A DNA stretch of 36,384 nucleotides from an uncultured Muribaculaceae bacterium (lineage in GTDB: Bacteria > Bacteroidota > Bacteroidia > Bacteroidales > Muribaculaceae). Below, piece by piece: positions 7,401-14,125 of the stretch. Location: NCBI GenBank assembly GCA_910587925.1, contig CAJUOC010000019.1, positions 1-36,384 of the forward strand, read 5' to 3'. The notes beneath the pieces are model-generated. The model did no database searches. It had not been told where the DNA came from and saw only the letters and a list, made by a program, of their open reading frames with translations. Made by a program: the position numbers and the translations under genes. Position 1 is the first letter of the stretch; every line of letters begins with the position of its first letter.

Positions 7401-9862
7401 CGGCCGGATTTGCGCTGCCTCTGCGCGGCATACGCCCCGCGCTTGATACCGAGTATCCGCGATTCCTCTATCTGCCGGAGATGTCGGTGCGCTATCTTAC
7501 CGGCGGCGTGATGCTCAAGAGCCGTGCCATGGCGACCAATGCCGGTGCGGCTCCCGCCCCCGAGGCTGTGGAGGAGTTGGCGGCCGAGATGGAGACCGAC
7601 GGCTTGTCTGAGATTGACGAGATGACCGAAGGAAGGTCGGCCCAGCCGGCCGACGCCGATGCACCGTCGCTGCGCGACGGCTTCATGGCGCAGGCTTTCT
7701 GGATGCCCGATATCAAGGTGGAGCCCGACGGCTCGGCCGTGATAAACTTCCGCGTGCCCGAGGCTATCGCCACCTGGCGCTTCAAGGCCCTGGCCTGGGA
7801 TACCGACCTGCATACCGCCTCGATTGAGCGCGACATCGTGGCGTCGAAGCCGCTGATGGCGCAAGCCAATACGCCCCGCTTTGTGCGCGACGGCGACCGT
7901 GTGCAGATTATCTCCACCGTATACAACAATACCGACTCGGCTCTGGTGGCCGACACCCGTGTGGAGTTTTTCGACCCCGCGACGGGCGCCGTGCTCGCCG
8001 ATGCCGTCTGCTCGACCGACAGCATCGCTGCCGGCGGTACGGCCCGCGTGGCTGCATGGCTCGACGTGCCTCAGGCCGTATCGATGATAGGCTACCGTGT
8101 GGTATCGCGCTCGGGCGCTTACACCGACGGCGAGCAGGTGCCCGTGCCCGTGCTGTCGTCGGGCGCCACTGTGGTCGATACCGAAAACTTTGTGCTCACC
8201 GATGCAGAGCCTGTATTCGAGACCCGTATACCCCGCGGACAGTCTGTCGCCGCATTGCAGTATTGTCAGAATCCCGTGTGGGACGTGGTGCGCTCGCTGC
8301 CCGATCTGCTCGCAGGCGGCTCGGTCACCTCGTCGCCGGGCGCGGTGCAGATGCTCTACGGCGCGCTCACCGCCCATGGCCTGCGCGACCGCTACGCCGA
8401 GCTGCGCCGCGTCGTGGATACGTGGGCGTCCAATCCGGCCGACTCGGCGCTGGTGTCTGACCTCGCCCGCAACGAAGACCTCAAGCTCGCTCTGCTCGCG
8501 CAGACTCCGTGGGTACGCGCGGCCGCCTCAAATGCCGAGCGTATGGCGCGCCTCACCTCAGTATTCGACGCCCGCAGCATCAAGACCACGACCGATGCGG
8601 CGCTGGCCGCCCTGAAGCGGCTGCGCACCGCCGACGGCGGCTTCCGCTGGGGCTCGTGGAGCGACGACGCCTCGCTCTGGGCCACCATGGAGGTGGCGTG
8701 GGGCATAGGACTGCTGCGCCTGCAGGGCGACGCCCCCGACGGCTCCGATGCATACAAGATGGCCCTCGATGCCCTGCACTACTGCGACAGCAAGATAGAG
8801 TCCGATACAGGCTATGCCGTGCTGCTGGCCTTCTACCCCGGCTATCGGCCCACGACCGTCCGCGCCCGCGAGGCCGTAAACCGCGGCGTGCAGCAGATGC
8901 TCAAGGATTGGCGCGGAGCTTCCACCGCCGCCAAGGCCCGCTATGCCCTGGCCCTCAATGCCCACGGATACAAGGCTGTGGCTGCCGAGGTGATGGAGTC
9001 GGTGCGCCAGCACGAGGTGACCGACCGCTACGGTTGCATCACCTTCCCGTCGGTGCACAGTGTCTACGACTACGCCTTCATCCTCAGGGCATTTGCCACC
9101 ATCTCGCCCCGCGAGGCCGAGCTCGACGGCATACGCCGCGGCCTGGTGATGCGCACCTCGGTGAGCGACGATCTCGGCACCTCGTGCCCCGCCCCGCTCA
9201 TCGCCGCCATCCTCGCCACCGGCTCGCGGTGGACATCGCTCGACAGCTCCGACGGCGCGACCATTACCGTCGACGGCGCTCCGCTGAGCATCGACGCCGT
9301 GCAGTATGCCACCGGCGCCGTGAGCACCCGTCTGCCCGCCGCCGATGCCGGCAAGACACTGCGTGTACAGCGCGGAGCCGCCGGCACCGTGTCTTACGGC
9401 TCGCTCACCACCATCTCGACCCGCCCGATGGCCGATGTGTCCTCGGCAGCCTGCCCGCAGCTGTCGATAGGCAAGCGCACGCTGGTGGAGCGCGACGGCG
9501 CCTGGGTCGAGACCGACAGCCTGCGCCTGGGCGAGCGGGTGCGCGTGGAGCTCATCCTCTACGCCACCGTCGACCTCGACTATGTGACTATCAACGACGA
9601 GCGCGCCGCAACTCTCGAGCCACTGTCGCAGTTGCCCGGATATGGCCGCGACGGCAGCCTGTACTACTACGTCGAGCCCTCTGACTCGCGCACCCGCGTA
9701 TTCCTCACCCGCATGCCCAAGGGCACGTACCGTGTCACCTACGATATGACCGTGGCCTCGGCCGGTGACTTTGCCTCGGGTCTCGCCACGGCACAGAGCC
9801 AGTATGCTCCCGAGGTGGTGGCCCACTCGGCCGGCTGCCGCCTGAGCGTCGCCGCCCGCTGA
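4478..9862 (+). CDS. Large alpha-2-macroglobulin family protein, apparently without a thioester
   Basis: 1794 residues with a signal peptide (MNRLLAATLSLIAIIMTAHSQ). The N-terminal third has no strong landmark. A macroglobulin MG2-type motif (YVDRPIYRPGQRVEW) lies near residue 490. An acidic linker rich in Glu/Asp/Met (about 1025-1070) sits where a bait region is expected, just before the A2M core (FWMPDIKVEPDGSAVINFRVPEAIATWRFKALAWD). The helical C-terminal domain with Trp-rich repeats (GGFRWGSWSDDASLWAT) follows. At the place where complement-type members carry the CxEQ thioester, this protein reads SVTSSPGAVQ (about 1282-1291), so no thioester is visible. Bacterial family members are thought to trap or resist proteases in the periplasm; whether that holds for a thioester-less one is inference. 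It is coupled to the repeat protein gene 10 nt upstream, with no pbpC neighbour. Confidence 0.9.
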   Translation: MNRLLAATLSLIAIIMTAHSQTLPLEPDFAFPQTVITAADKVYKTSTGLPRMQAAMQIAVARAAVDPDSAYTAPAFIAATAVSEKDPAVAALLRLYEARLLAGIYSDNSWRYNSVRTPLTPLPADVKLWSGEQFKARIRELTDSALSELRPWYGRPISGYAAVVKADDAQRRLYPSLLDFAAAAAQTNLSLAGLPSAAPARMAMEATPAGSLRRAVWLVKTEPGMDALVKAYEADPHGDGAAYLLFNLSYGESSRTVDTLRAFLKTYTGELAPMLRGRLAELTQPTVQLYTPQIAIPGREIKVVAAHKYTDSIGMVVYRKTPAMGGQKEKLTKVCTVSLPTDSMREGTDTLRVTLDKPGYYSMMPVVNGRKDSSRYNRMDVLVTGYAPFVVEGSGDYAAVVADIASGAPVADAQVGYIDRRSGDRRSLGKTGRDGDIRFEMPKSDRWRSYPLTVRVGGSEMVFTDVTVSSSSSGRVGRENAYYSGNVYVDRPIYRPGQRVEWSATLVKIDPATRSSSLAAGVEVNIEVTDANHSEVIDIDSVTDSYGRVCGSFEIPADRLTGAYSIEVSARDIVRGSATTRFMVSDYKAPVFEVRELVADRRPDGSVDITGRAVTYTGMPVADAAVRVSVEQQVRWWRRWIESDINFSKEPFEGVTDAEGRFTVKVGASFLNPDFDYRASVEVTSIAAEVAMASTYFTTGKPYSIAMRELDDKLCTDAPVVLPVYAFAGDGTRVKLPVEWRLAADTDTVTGRSELTPDGLALDIDDITPGYYKLSIVPADTTMCAPLDIDRTLTLYSLRRDALPSDAALLLPRTDFECAPGASAEVTVGVGRSRYVYAVEAGEHGLGRVYKYHLDAGFHKLSLPMPAGAEQVEYTLMTVLDGRCAYAEVKLTAPDPVKLTIEADTMRDRLTPGAGESWQLRVRRSDGRAVDATMLATMYNHALDALCGLDWVTTLPRFKSYVSSRLYMLMPYATSAGFALPLRGIRPALDTEYPRFLYLPEMSVRYLTGGVMLKSRAMATNAGAAPAPEAVEELAAEMETDGLSEIDEMTEGRSAQPADADAPSLRDGFMAQAFWMPDIKVEPDGSAVINFRVPEAIATWRFKALAWDTDLHTASIERDIVASKPLMAQANTPRFVRDGDRVQIISTVYNNTDSALVADTRVEFFDPATGAVLADAVCSTDSIAAGGTARVAAWLDVPQAVSMIGYRVVSRSGAYTDGEQVPVPVLSSGATVVDTENFVLTDAEPVFETRIPRGQSVAALQYCQNPVWDVVRSLPDLLAGGSVTSSPGAVQMLYGALTAHGLRDRYAELRRVVDTWASNPADSALVSDLARNEDLKLALLAQTPWVRAAASNAERMARLTSVFDARSIKTTTDAALAALKRLRTADGGFRWGSWSDDASLWATMEVAWGIGLLRLQGDAPDGSDAYKMALDALHYCDSKIESDTGYAVLLAFYPGYRPTTVRAREAVNRGVQQMLKDWRGASTAAKARYALALNAHGYKAVAAEVMESVRQHEVTDRYGCITFPSVHSVYDYAFILRAFATISPREAELDGIRRGLVMRTSVSDDLGTSCPAPLIAAILATGSRWTSLDSSDGATITVDGAPLSIDAVQYATGAVSTRLPAADAGKTLRVQRGAAGTVSYGSLTTISTRPMADVSSAACPQLSIGKRTLVERDGAWVETDSLRLGERVRVELILYATVDLDYVTINDERAATLEPLSQLPGYGRDGSLYYYVEPSDSRTRVFLTRMPKGTYRVTYDMTVASAGDFASGLATAQSQYAPEVVAHSAGCRLSVAAR

Positions 9863-9878
9863 GCGTTGCCGGGCTTAT

Positions 9879-9928
9879 AAGCATCGTGATACATCATGAT
9901 TTGGCATGATGTATCACGATGCTTTTTG
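9879..9928 (+). terminator. Rho-independent terminator after the alpha-2-macroglobulin gene
   Basis: Perfect 20-bp arms 9879-9898 and 9905-9924 (AAGCATCGTGATACATCATG and its complement) with a 6-nt loop, ending in a T-run through 9927. The T-run also supplies the -33 box of the next promoter. Confidence 0.9.
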
Positions 9929-9955
9929 TAAACTGTCGAAAAATGATTACCTTTG
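9925..9955 (+). promoter_or_regulatory. Bacteroidota promoter for the SulP transporter
   Basis: TTTG (9925-9928), a spacer of 19 nt, then TACCTTTG (9948-9955): an exact match to the family consensus. The ATG follows 38 nt after the -7 element, leaving a short untranslated leader. Confidence 0.8.
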
Positions 9956-9993
9956 CAGCGGTTTTTCAATATTTTTCACATTTCTTAAGGTAT

Positions 9994-11694
9994 ATGAGTC
10001 TTACTTCTGTGACTATACCGCGCCCCAAGCTGTGGAAATCGCTGCAGCATTACTCCAAGGAGCGCCTGCGCGCCGACATCATCGCCGGCATCGTGGTCGG
10101 CATCGTGGCTTTGCCGCTTGCCATCGCTTTCGGTATCGCATCGGGCGTGAGCCCCACCATCGGCATGGTGACCGCCATCATCGGCGGTTTCATGGTGTCG
10201 TTTTTCGGCGGCTGCTCGGTGCAGATAGGCGGCCCGACGGGCGCGTTTATCGTAATCGTATATAATATAATAGCCCAGTATGGCCTCACCGGCCTTGCGG
10301 TGGCCACGGCCATGGCGGGCCTGATACTGATACTGATGGGTGTCTTCAGGCTGGGCACGGTCATCAAGTTTATACCGTATCCCATCGTGGTGGGCTTTAC
10401 CGCCGGTATCGCCCTGACCATCTTCACCACCCAGGTCAATGACTTCCTCGGTCTGGGCCTGCGCGACCTGCCCGGACAGTTTCTGCCCAAGTGGGGTATG
10501 CTGCTCACCAATCTCGGCCTCATCGACCCGGTGACGCTGGTGACCGGCCTGGTGTCGCTGCTGGTGATAGTGCTCACTCCGCGCATATCCAAAAAGCTGC
10601 CCGGCGCGCTGCTGGCCATCATACTGGTGTCGGCGGCGGCCGCGCTGCTGTCGCATTTCACCGGCTGGTTTCATGTCGAGACCATCGGCGAGCGCTTTGG
10701 CGACATGCCCACCGACCTGCCCGTGCCCCACGGTTTCACCCTCAACATGGCCACCATCAACATGCTGCTGCCCTCGGCCTTTACCATCGCTGTGCTCGGC
10801 GCCATCGAGAGCCTGCTCTCGGCCACAGTGGCCGACGGTGTGACCGGCTCGCGCACCGACAGCAATACCGAGCTTATCGGCCAGGGCCTGGCCAATCTTA
10901 CGGTGCCCTTCTTCGGCGGCATCCCCGTGACCGGCGCCATCGCCCGCACCATGACCAACATCACCAACGGCGGCCGCACCCCCGTGGCCGGCATCGTGCA
11001 CGCGCTGGTGCTGCTGCTCATCTATCTCTTTGCCATGCCTCTGATCAACTATGTGCCCATGGCCTGCCTGGCCGCCGTGCTGATGGTGGTGGCATACAAC
11101 ATGAGCGGCTGGCGCACCGTCGTGGGCATCTTCCATGCCCCCAAGAGCGATATATCGGTATTGGTGGTGACCTTCCTGCTCACTGTGATATTTGACCTCA
11201 CCATCGCCATCGAGATAGGCCTGCTGCTGGCCGTGGTGCTCTTCCTGCGCCGCGTGATGGAGAATACCGAGATCAAGGCATACTCGGGCCAGCTCGATGT
11301 CAACGACGGCGACGACGTGGGCACCCACGAGATGCTCGACGTGGCCCGCGGCGTGAGTGTCTACGAGATCGACGGCCCGTTTTTCTTCGGCATCGCCACA
11401 AAATTCGACGAGATGATGCGCAGCACCATGCACACCAAGCCCCGTGTGCGTATCATACGTATGCGCAAGGTGGCATTTGTCGACGCCACGGCTTTGCACA
11501 ATCTCGAGCTGCTCATACGCTCGTCGCAGAAGGAGGGCATCCACGTGGTGCTGTCGGGCGTGAAGCCGGGCGTGCGCTCGTCGCTCGAGCACGCAGGCAT
11601 CGACCGCCTCATCGGCGCCGACCACATCTGCGACCACATCACCAAAGCGGTGCTGATGGCCAACCGTATAGCCGAAGCTCCCGAAAAGGTTTAA
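9994..11694 (+). CDS. SulP family anion transporter with C-terminal STAS domain
   Basis: 566 residues from the ATG at 9994 (MSLTSVTIPRPKLW). An upstream in-frame ATG at 9919 lies inside the terminator/promoter region and is rejected. The transmembrane part (about residues 25-420) starts with the family pattern LRADIIAGIVVGIVALPLAIAFGIASG and carries GGPTGAFIVIVY in the third helix region, where the substrate site lies in solved homologues. A STAS domain follows (about 455-550) with MRKVAFVDATALHNLELLI. SulP proteins move sulfate, bicarbonate, dicarboxylates or other anions across the inner membrane. Nothing nearby (no carbonic anhydrase, no sulfur assimilation gene) decides the substrate. It is monocistronic with its own promoter. 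Confidence 0.93.
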   Translation: MSLTSVTIPRPKLWKSLQHYSKERLRADIIAGIVVGIVALPLAIAFGIASGVSPTIGMVTAIIGGFMVSFFGGCSVQIGGPTGAFIVIVYNIIAQYGLTGLAVATAMAGLILILMGVFRLGTVIKFIPYPIVVGFTAGIALTIFTTQVNDFLGLGLRDLPGQFLPKWGMLLTNLGLIDPVTLVTGLVSLLVIVLTPRISKKLPGALLAIILVSAAAALLSHFTGWFHVETIGERFGDMPTDLPVPHGFTLNMATINMLLPSAFTIAVLGAIESLLSATVADGVTGSRTDSNTELIGQGLANLTVPFFGGIPVTGAIARTMTNITNGGRTPVAGIVHALVLLLIYLFAMPLINYVPMACLAAVLMVVAYNMSGWRTVVGIFHAPKSDISVLVVTFLLTVIFDLTIAIEIGLLLAVVLFLRRVMENTEIKAYSGQLDVNDGDDVGTHEMLDVARGVSVYEIDGPFFFGIATKFDEMMRSTMHTKPRVRIIRMRKVAFVDATALHNLELLIRSSQKEGIHVVLSGVKPGVRSSLEHAGIDRLIGADHICDHITKAVLMANRIAEAPEKV

Positions 11695-11787
11695 TCCTGC
11701 AAGATTTTTTAACAATCGCACAAGTTGCTGATACATAACGCTATATGCTATGGGTATGTTTTACAACATAAAAAAAGTCGAAAAAGG

Positions 11788-11829
11788 AGTGCAAAAATTT
11801 TTGCACTTCGAAAAATTGGCTTAACTTTG
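11788..11829 (+). promoter_or_regulatory. Promoter with overlapping perfect 20-bp palindrome (operator-like) upstream of the small lipoprotein
   Basis: A perfect palindrome with half-site AGTGCAAAAA spans 11788-11807 and contains the candidate -33 TTTG (11800-11803). TAACTTTG (11822-11829) is the -7 element, with an 18-nt spacer. The palindrome is flanked by direct repeats TCGAAAAA at 11778-11785 and 11808-11815, exactly 30 nt apart. The geometry fits a dimeric repressor or a structured DNA element; no regulator is identified. Confidence 0.6.
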
Positions 11830-11878
11830 TGGCGTTTTTGAAGCATAAACAATTGTTTAATTAAAATCAAAAGAAAAA

Positions 11879-12088
11879 ATGAAAAAGTTAGTTCTTTTAC
11901 TGGCTGTCGCTTTCAGCGTATCGATGTTCTCCTGCGGCGGTTCTGACAAGAAGGCTGATGCCGACACCACCGCTATGGACACCGTAGTAGCTGTTGAGGA
12001 AGTAGCCGTTGTCGTTGACAGCGCCGCTTGCGACAGCGCTGCTGCCGACACCGCTGTAGCCGAGGTAGCTGCCGTTGTAGCTGAATAA
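11879..12088 (+). CDS. Small acidic Ala/Val-rich lipoprotein
   Basis: 69 residues: a lipoprotein signal peptide with lipobox SMFSC (Cys20), then GGSDKKADAD and a low-complexity tail of Ala, Val, Asp, Glu with repeated DSAA and VVAE-like units. After processing only about 50 residues remain, strongly acidic. Small abundant lipoproteins of this composition are common in Bacteroidales and usually have no assigned role. It has its own promoter, an AT-rich leader of about 45 nt and a downstream terminator, so it is a single-gene unit. The start codon follows an A-rich stretch, a typical initiation context in this phylum. Function unknown. Confidence 0.85.
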   Translation: MKKLVLLLAVAFSVSMFSCGGSDKKADADTTAMDTVVAVEEVAVVVDSAACDSAAADTAVAEVAAVVAE

Positions 12089-12110
12089 TCAGTCACAGCA
12101 TAAACGCCTA

Positions 12111-12149
12111 AAGAGACTCTCTGCCGAGCAGAGGGCCTCTTCGCTTTTT
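12111..12149 (+). terminator. Rho-independent terminator after the small lipoprotein
   Basis: Arms AAGAGACTCTCTGC (12111-12124) and GCAGAGGGCCTCTT (12128-12141) pair with one mismatch and one G-U pair around a 3-nt loop, followed by CGCTTTTT. Confidence 0.8.
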
Positions 12150-12178
12150 ATATAGGGCCGATATTCGGCGGAAATTGC

Positions 12179-12186
12179 TATCTTTG
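12179..12186 (+). promoter_or_regulatory. -7 promoter element of mutL, implying a leaderless or near-leaderless message
   Basis: TATCTTTG matches TAnnTTTG and ends only 4 nt before the mutL ATG at 12191. Transcription in this phylum typically starts a few bases after the -7 box, so the mRNA would begin at or next to the start codon. No convincing TTTG is seen at -33. Confidence 0.55.
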
Positions 12187-12190
12187 CCGT

Positions 12191-14125
12191 ATGGATGATG
12201 TAATACGACTGCTGCCCGACTCGGTGGCCAATCAGATTGCCGCGGGCGAGGTGATACAGCGCCCCGCCTCGGTGATAAAGGAGCTGGTGGAAAACTCCAT
12301 CGACGCCGGTGCCACGTCGGTCCAGATAGTGGTGAAAGACGCCGGGCGCACCCTCATACAGGTCGTCGACAATGGCTCGGGCATGTCGGCTTCCGACGCC
12401 CGCATGGCTTTTGAGCGCCACGCCACCAGCAAGATAGCCTCGGCCGACGACCTCTACACCCTCCATACGATGGGATTCCGCGGCGAGGCCCTCCCGTCGG
12501 TAGCCGCCGTGGCGCGTATCGAGCTGCGCACCATGCGCAAGGGCGACCCCGTAGGCACCCGGCTATGCATCAGCGAGTCGCGCTTTGAGAGCCAGGAGCC
12601 GGTGGCATGTGTGCCCGGTACCAATCTCATGGTGAAAAACCTCTTTTTCCACATGCCGGCGCGCCGCAAGTTTCTCAAGAAAGACTCCGTCGAGCTGAGC
12701 CACATCATGCACGAGTTTGAGCGCCTTGCCCTGGTCAATACCGGCGTGGCATTTACCATCGTGCACAACGATGCCACCCTGCATCAGTTTCCGGCCGGCT
12801 CGCTCAAGCAGCGCATAGCGGCCCTTTTCGGCAAGAGCGTGGGGGCCAACCTCATACCCGTCGAGACCGAGACATCGGTGGTGCGCATATCGGGATTTAC
12901 CGGCCTGCCGCAGGCCGCGCGCAAGCGCGGAGTGCCCCAGTTTTTCTTTGTCAACGGGCGCAATATGCGCCATCCATACTTCCACAAGGCAGTGATGGGC
13001 TGCTATGCCGAGCTGATACAGGCCGACACGCAGCCGCCGTACTTCATCAACTTTGAGGTCGACCCCGCCACGATAGATGTAAACATACATCCGCAGAAGC
13101 ACGAGATAAAGTTTGAAAACGAGCAGGCCATCTGGCAGATACTCACCGCGGCCATCAAGCAGGCCCTGGGCCGGGTCAACGCCGCCGGCGCCATCGACTT
13201 CGACGCCGATGCCCAGCCCGACATACCCGTCTTCCTGCCCGATGCCTCGCAGCCCATGCCCCAGGATACCCTCGACGAGCATTACGACCCCTTTGCCGAG
13301 CGGGGTGGGGGAGGCCACATCGCCGCCGCCCCCCGGCAGCGCGAGGTGCTCATGGCCGAGCGGCGCTCGCGCATCACCGTGCCCCGCGACTGGGACAAGC
13401 TCTACGAGAGTTTCACCGCCCGCCGCGATGCCGCCGCCCCGGCCATCGACTTCGATACCCCGGCGGCCGAGTCCGGCACTCCCGCGGCGGCAGATGCCGC
13501 TCCGGCAGACGCCCCTGCGGCCGAGGTGGCCGAGTCGGCCCTGCGCGATGCCGATGTGGCGCGCTCGGCCGGCTGCATCGACCTCGACGCGCGCTATATC
13601 GTGCTCCCCTCGCGCGAGGGCCTCATGGTGATAGACCGCCACCGCGCCCATGTGCGTGTGCTGTACGACCGCATACTCTCGCGGCTGCAGTCGCAGCCCA
13701 TGGCCTCGCAGCAGCTCATATTCCCCGAGATGCTCACTCTGCCCGCCTCGCAGAGCGCCATACTTGAGGCAGCCGCCGCCGTGGTGGCCCGCCTGGGCTT
13801 CGATGTGGCCTATCTGGGCGACAACACCTGGAATATCACCGGCGCACCGTCGCTGCCCTCGGCCATAGCCCCGGCCGATACCCTGCGGCGCATCGTGGCC
13901 GACATCGAGGAGACCGGCGCCGTGCCCGACGACAGCGTGCTCTCGCCCGCCGCCACAGTGCTGGCCCGCGCGGCCGCCCTGCGTGCCGGCGAGCCGCTTA
14001 CTGCGGCCGAGACAGACGCGCTGGTAGCCGACCTGCTGCGCTCGCCCATGCCCGACTATACCCCCGACGGGCTTCGGGTCATAAGTATCATCACACGCGA
14101 CCAGGTGTCAAAGCTGTTTATATGA
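12191..14125 (+). CDS. mutL: DNA mismatch repair protein MutL
   Basis: 644 residues. The N-terminal GHKL ATPase is unmistakable: LPDSVANQIAAGEV, ELVENSIDAG with catalytic Glu36, VDNGSGM, GFRGEALPS. The transducer domain includes FFVNGRNMRHPYF and DVNIHPQKHEIKF. A Pro/Ala-rich acidic linker (about residues 340-460) leads to the C-terminal dimerization domain. There the endonuclease signature DQHAx2Ex4E is replaced by DRHRAHVRVLYD (from residue 482), and the other metal-site motifs are not recognisable (the C-terminus reads MPDYTPDGLRV where CPHGRP is expected). The start fits the conserved N-terminus of the family. The stop overlaps the start of the next gene by ATGA, indicating translational coupling with the DUF6377 regulator. 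Confidence 0.97.
   Translation: MDDVIRLLPDSVANQIAAGEVIQRPASVIKELVENSIDAGATSVQIVVKDAGRTLIQVVDNGSGMSASDARMAFERHATSKIASADDLYTLHTMGFRGEALPSVAAVARIELRTMRKGDPVGTRLCISESRFESQEPVACVPGTNLMVKNLFFHMPARRKFLKKDSVELSHIMHEFERLALVNTGVAFTIVHNDATLHQFPAGSLKQRIAALFGKSVGANLIPVETETSVVRISGFTGLPQAARKRGVPQFFFVNGRNMRHPYFHKAVMGCYAELIQADTQPPYFINFEVDPATIDVNIHPQKHEIKFENEQAIWQILTAAIKQALGRVNAAGAIDFDADAQPDIPVFLPDASQPMPQDTLDEHYDPFAERGGGGHIAAAPRQREVLMAERRSRITVPRDWDKLYESFTARRDAAAPAIDFDTPAAESGTPAAADAAPADAPAAEVAESALRDADVARSAGCIDLDARYIVLPSREGLMVIDRHRAHVRVLYDRILSRLQSQPMASQQLIFPEMLTLPASQSAILEAAAAVVARLGFDVAYLGDNTWNITGAPSLPSAIAPADTLRRIVADIEETGAVPDDSVLSPAATVLARAAALRAGEPLTAAETDALVADLLRSPMPDYTPDGLRVISIITRDQVSKLFI

Noticed and set aside
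6023..8377. 784-codon open frame antisense to the alpha-2-macroglobulin gene
   Set aside because: Arg/His/Gly-rich translation typical of a GC-rich shadow; no start context or family match.
9919..9993. N-terminal extension of the SulP protein
   Set aside because: It begins inside the terminator arm and covers the promoter; the 9994 ATG fits the family N-terminus.
9985..11736. 583-codon open frame antisense to the SulP gene
   Set aside because: The plus strand encodes a clear SulP-STAS protein; the antisense translation is His/Gln-rich noise.
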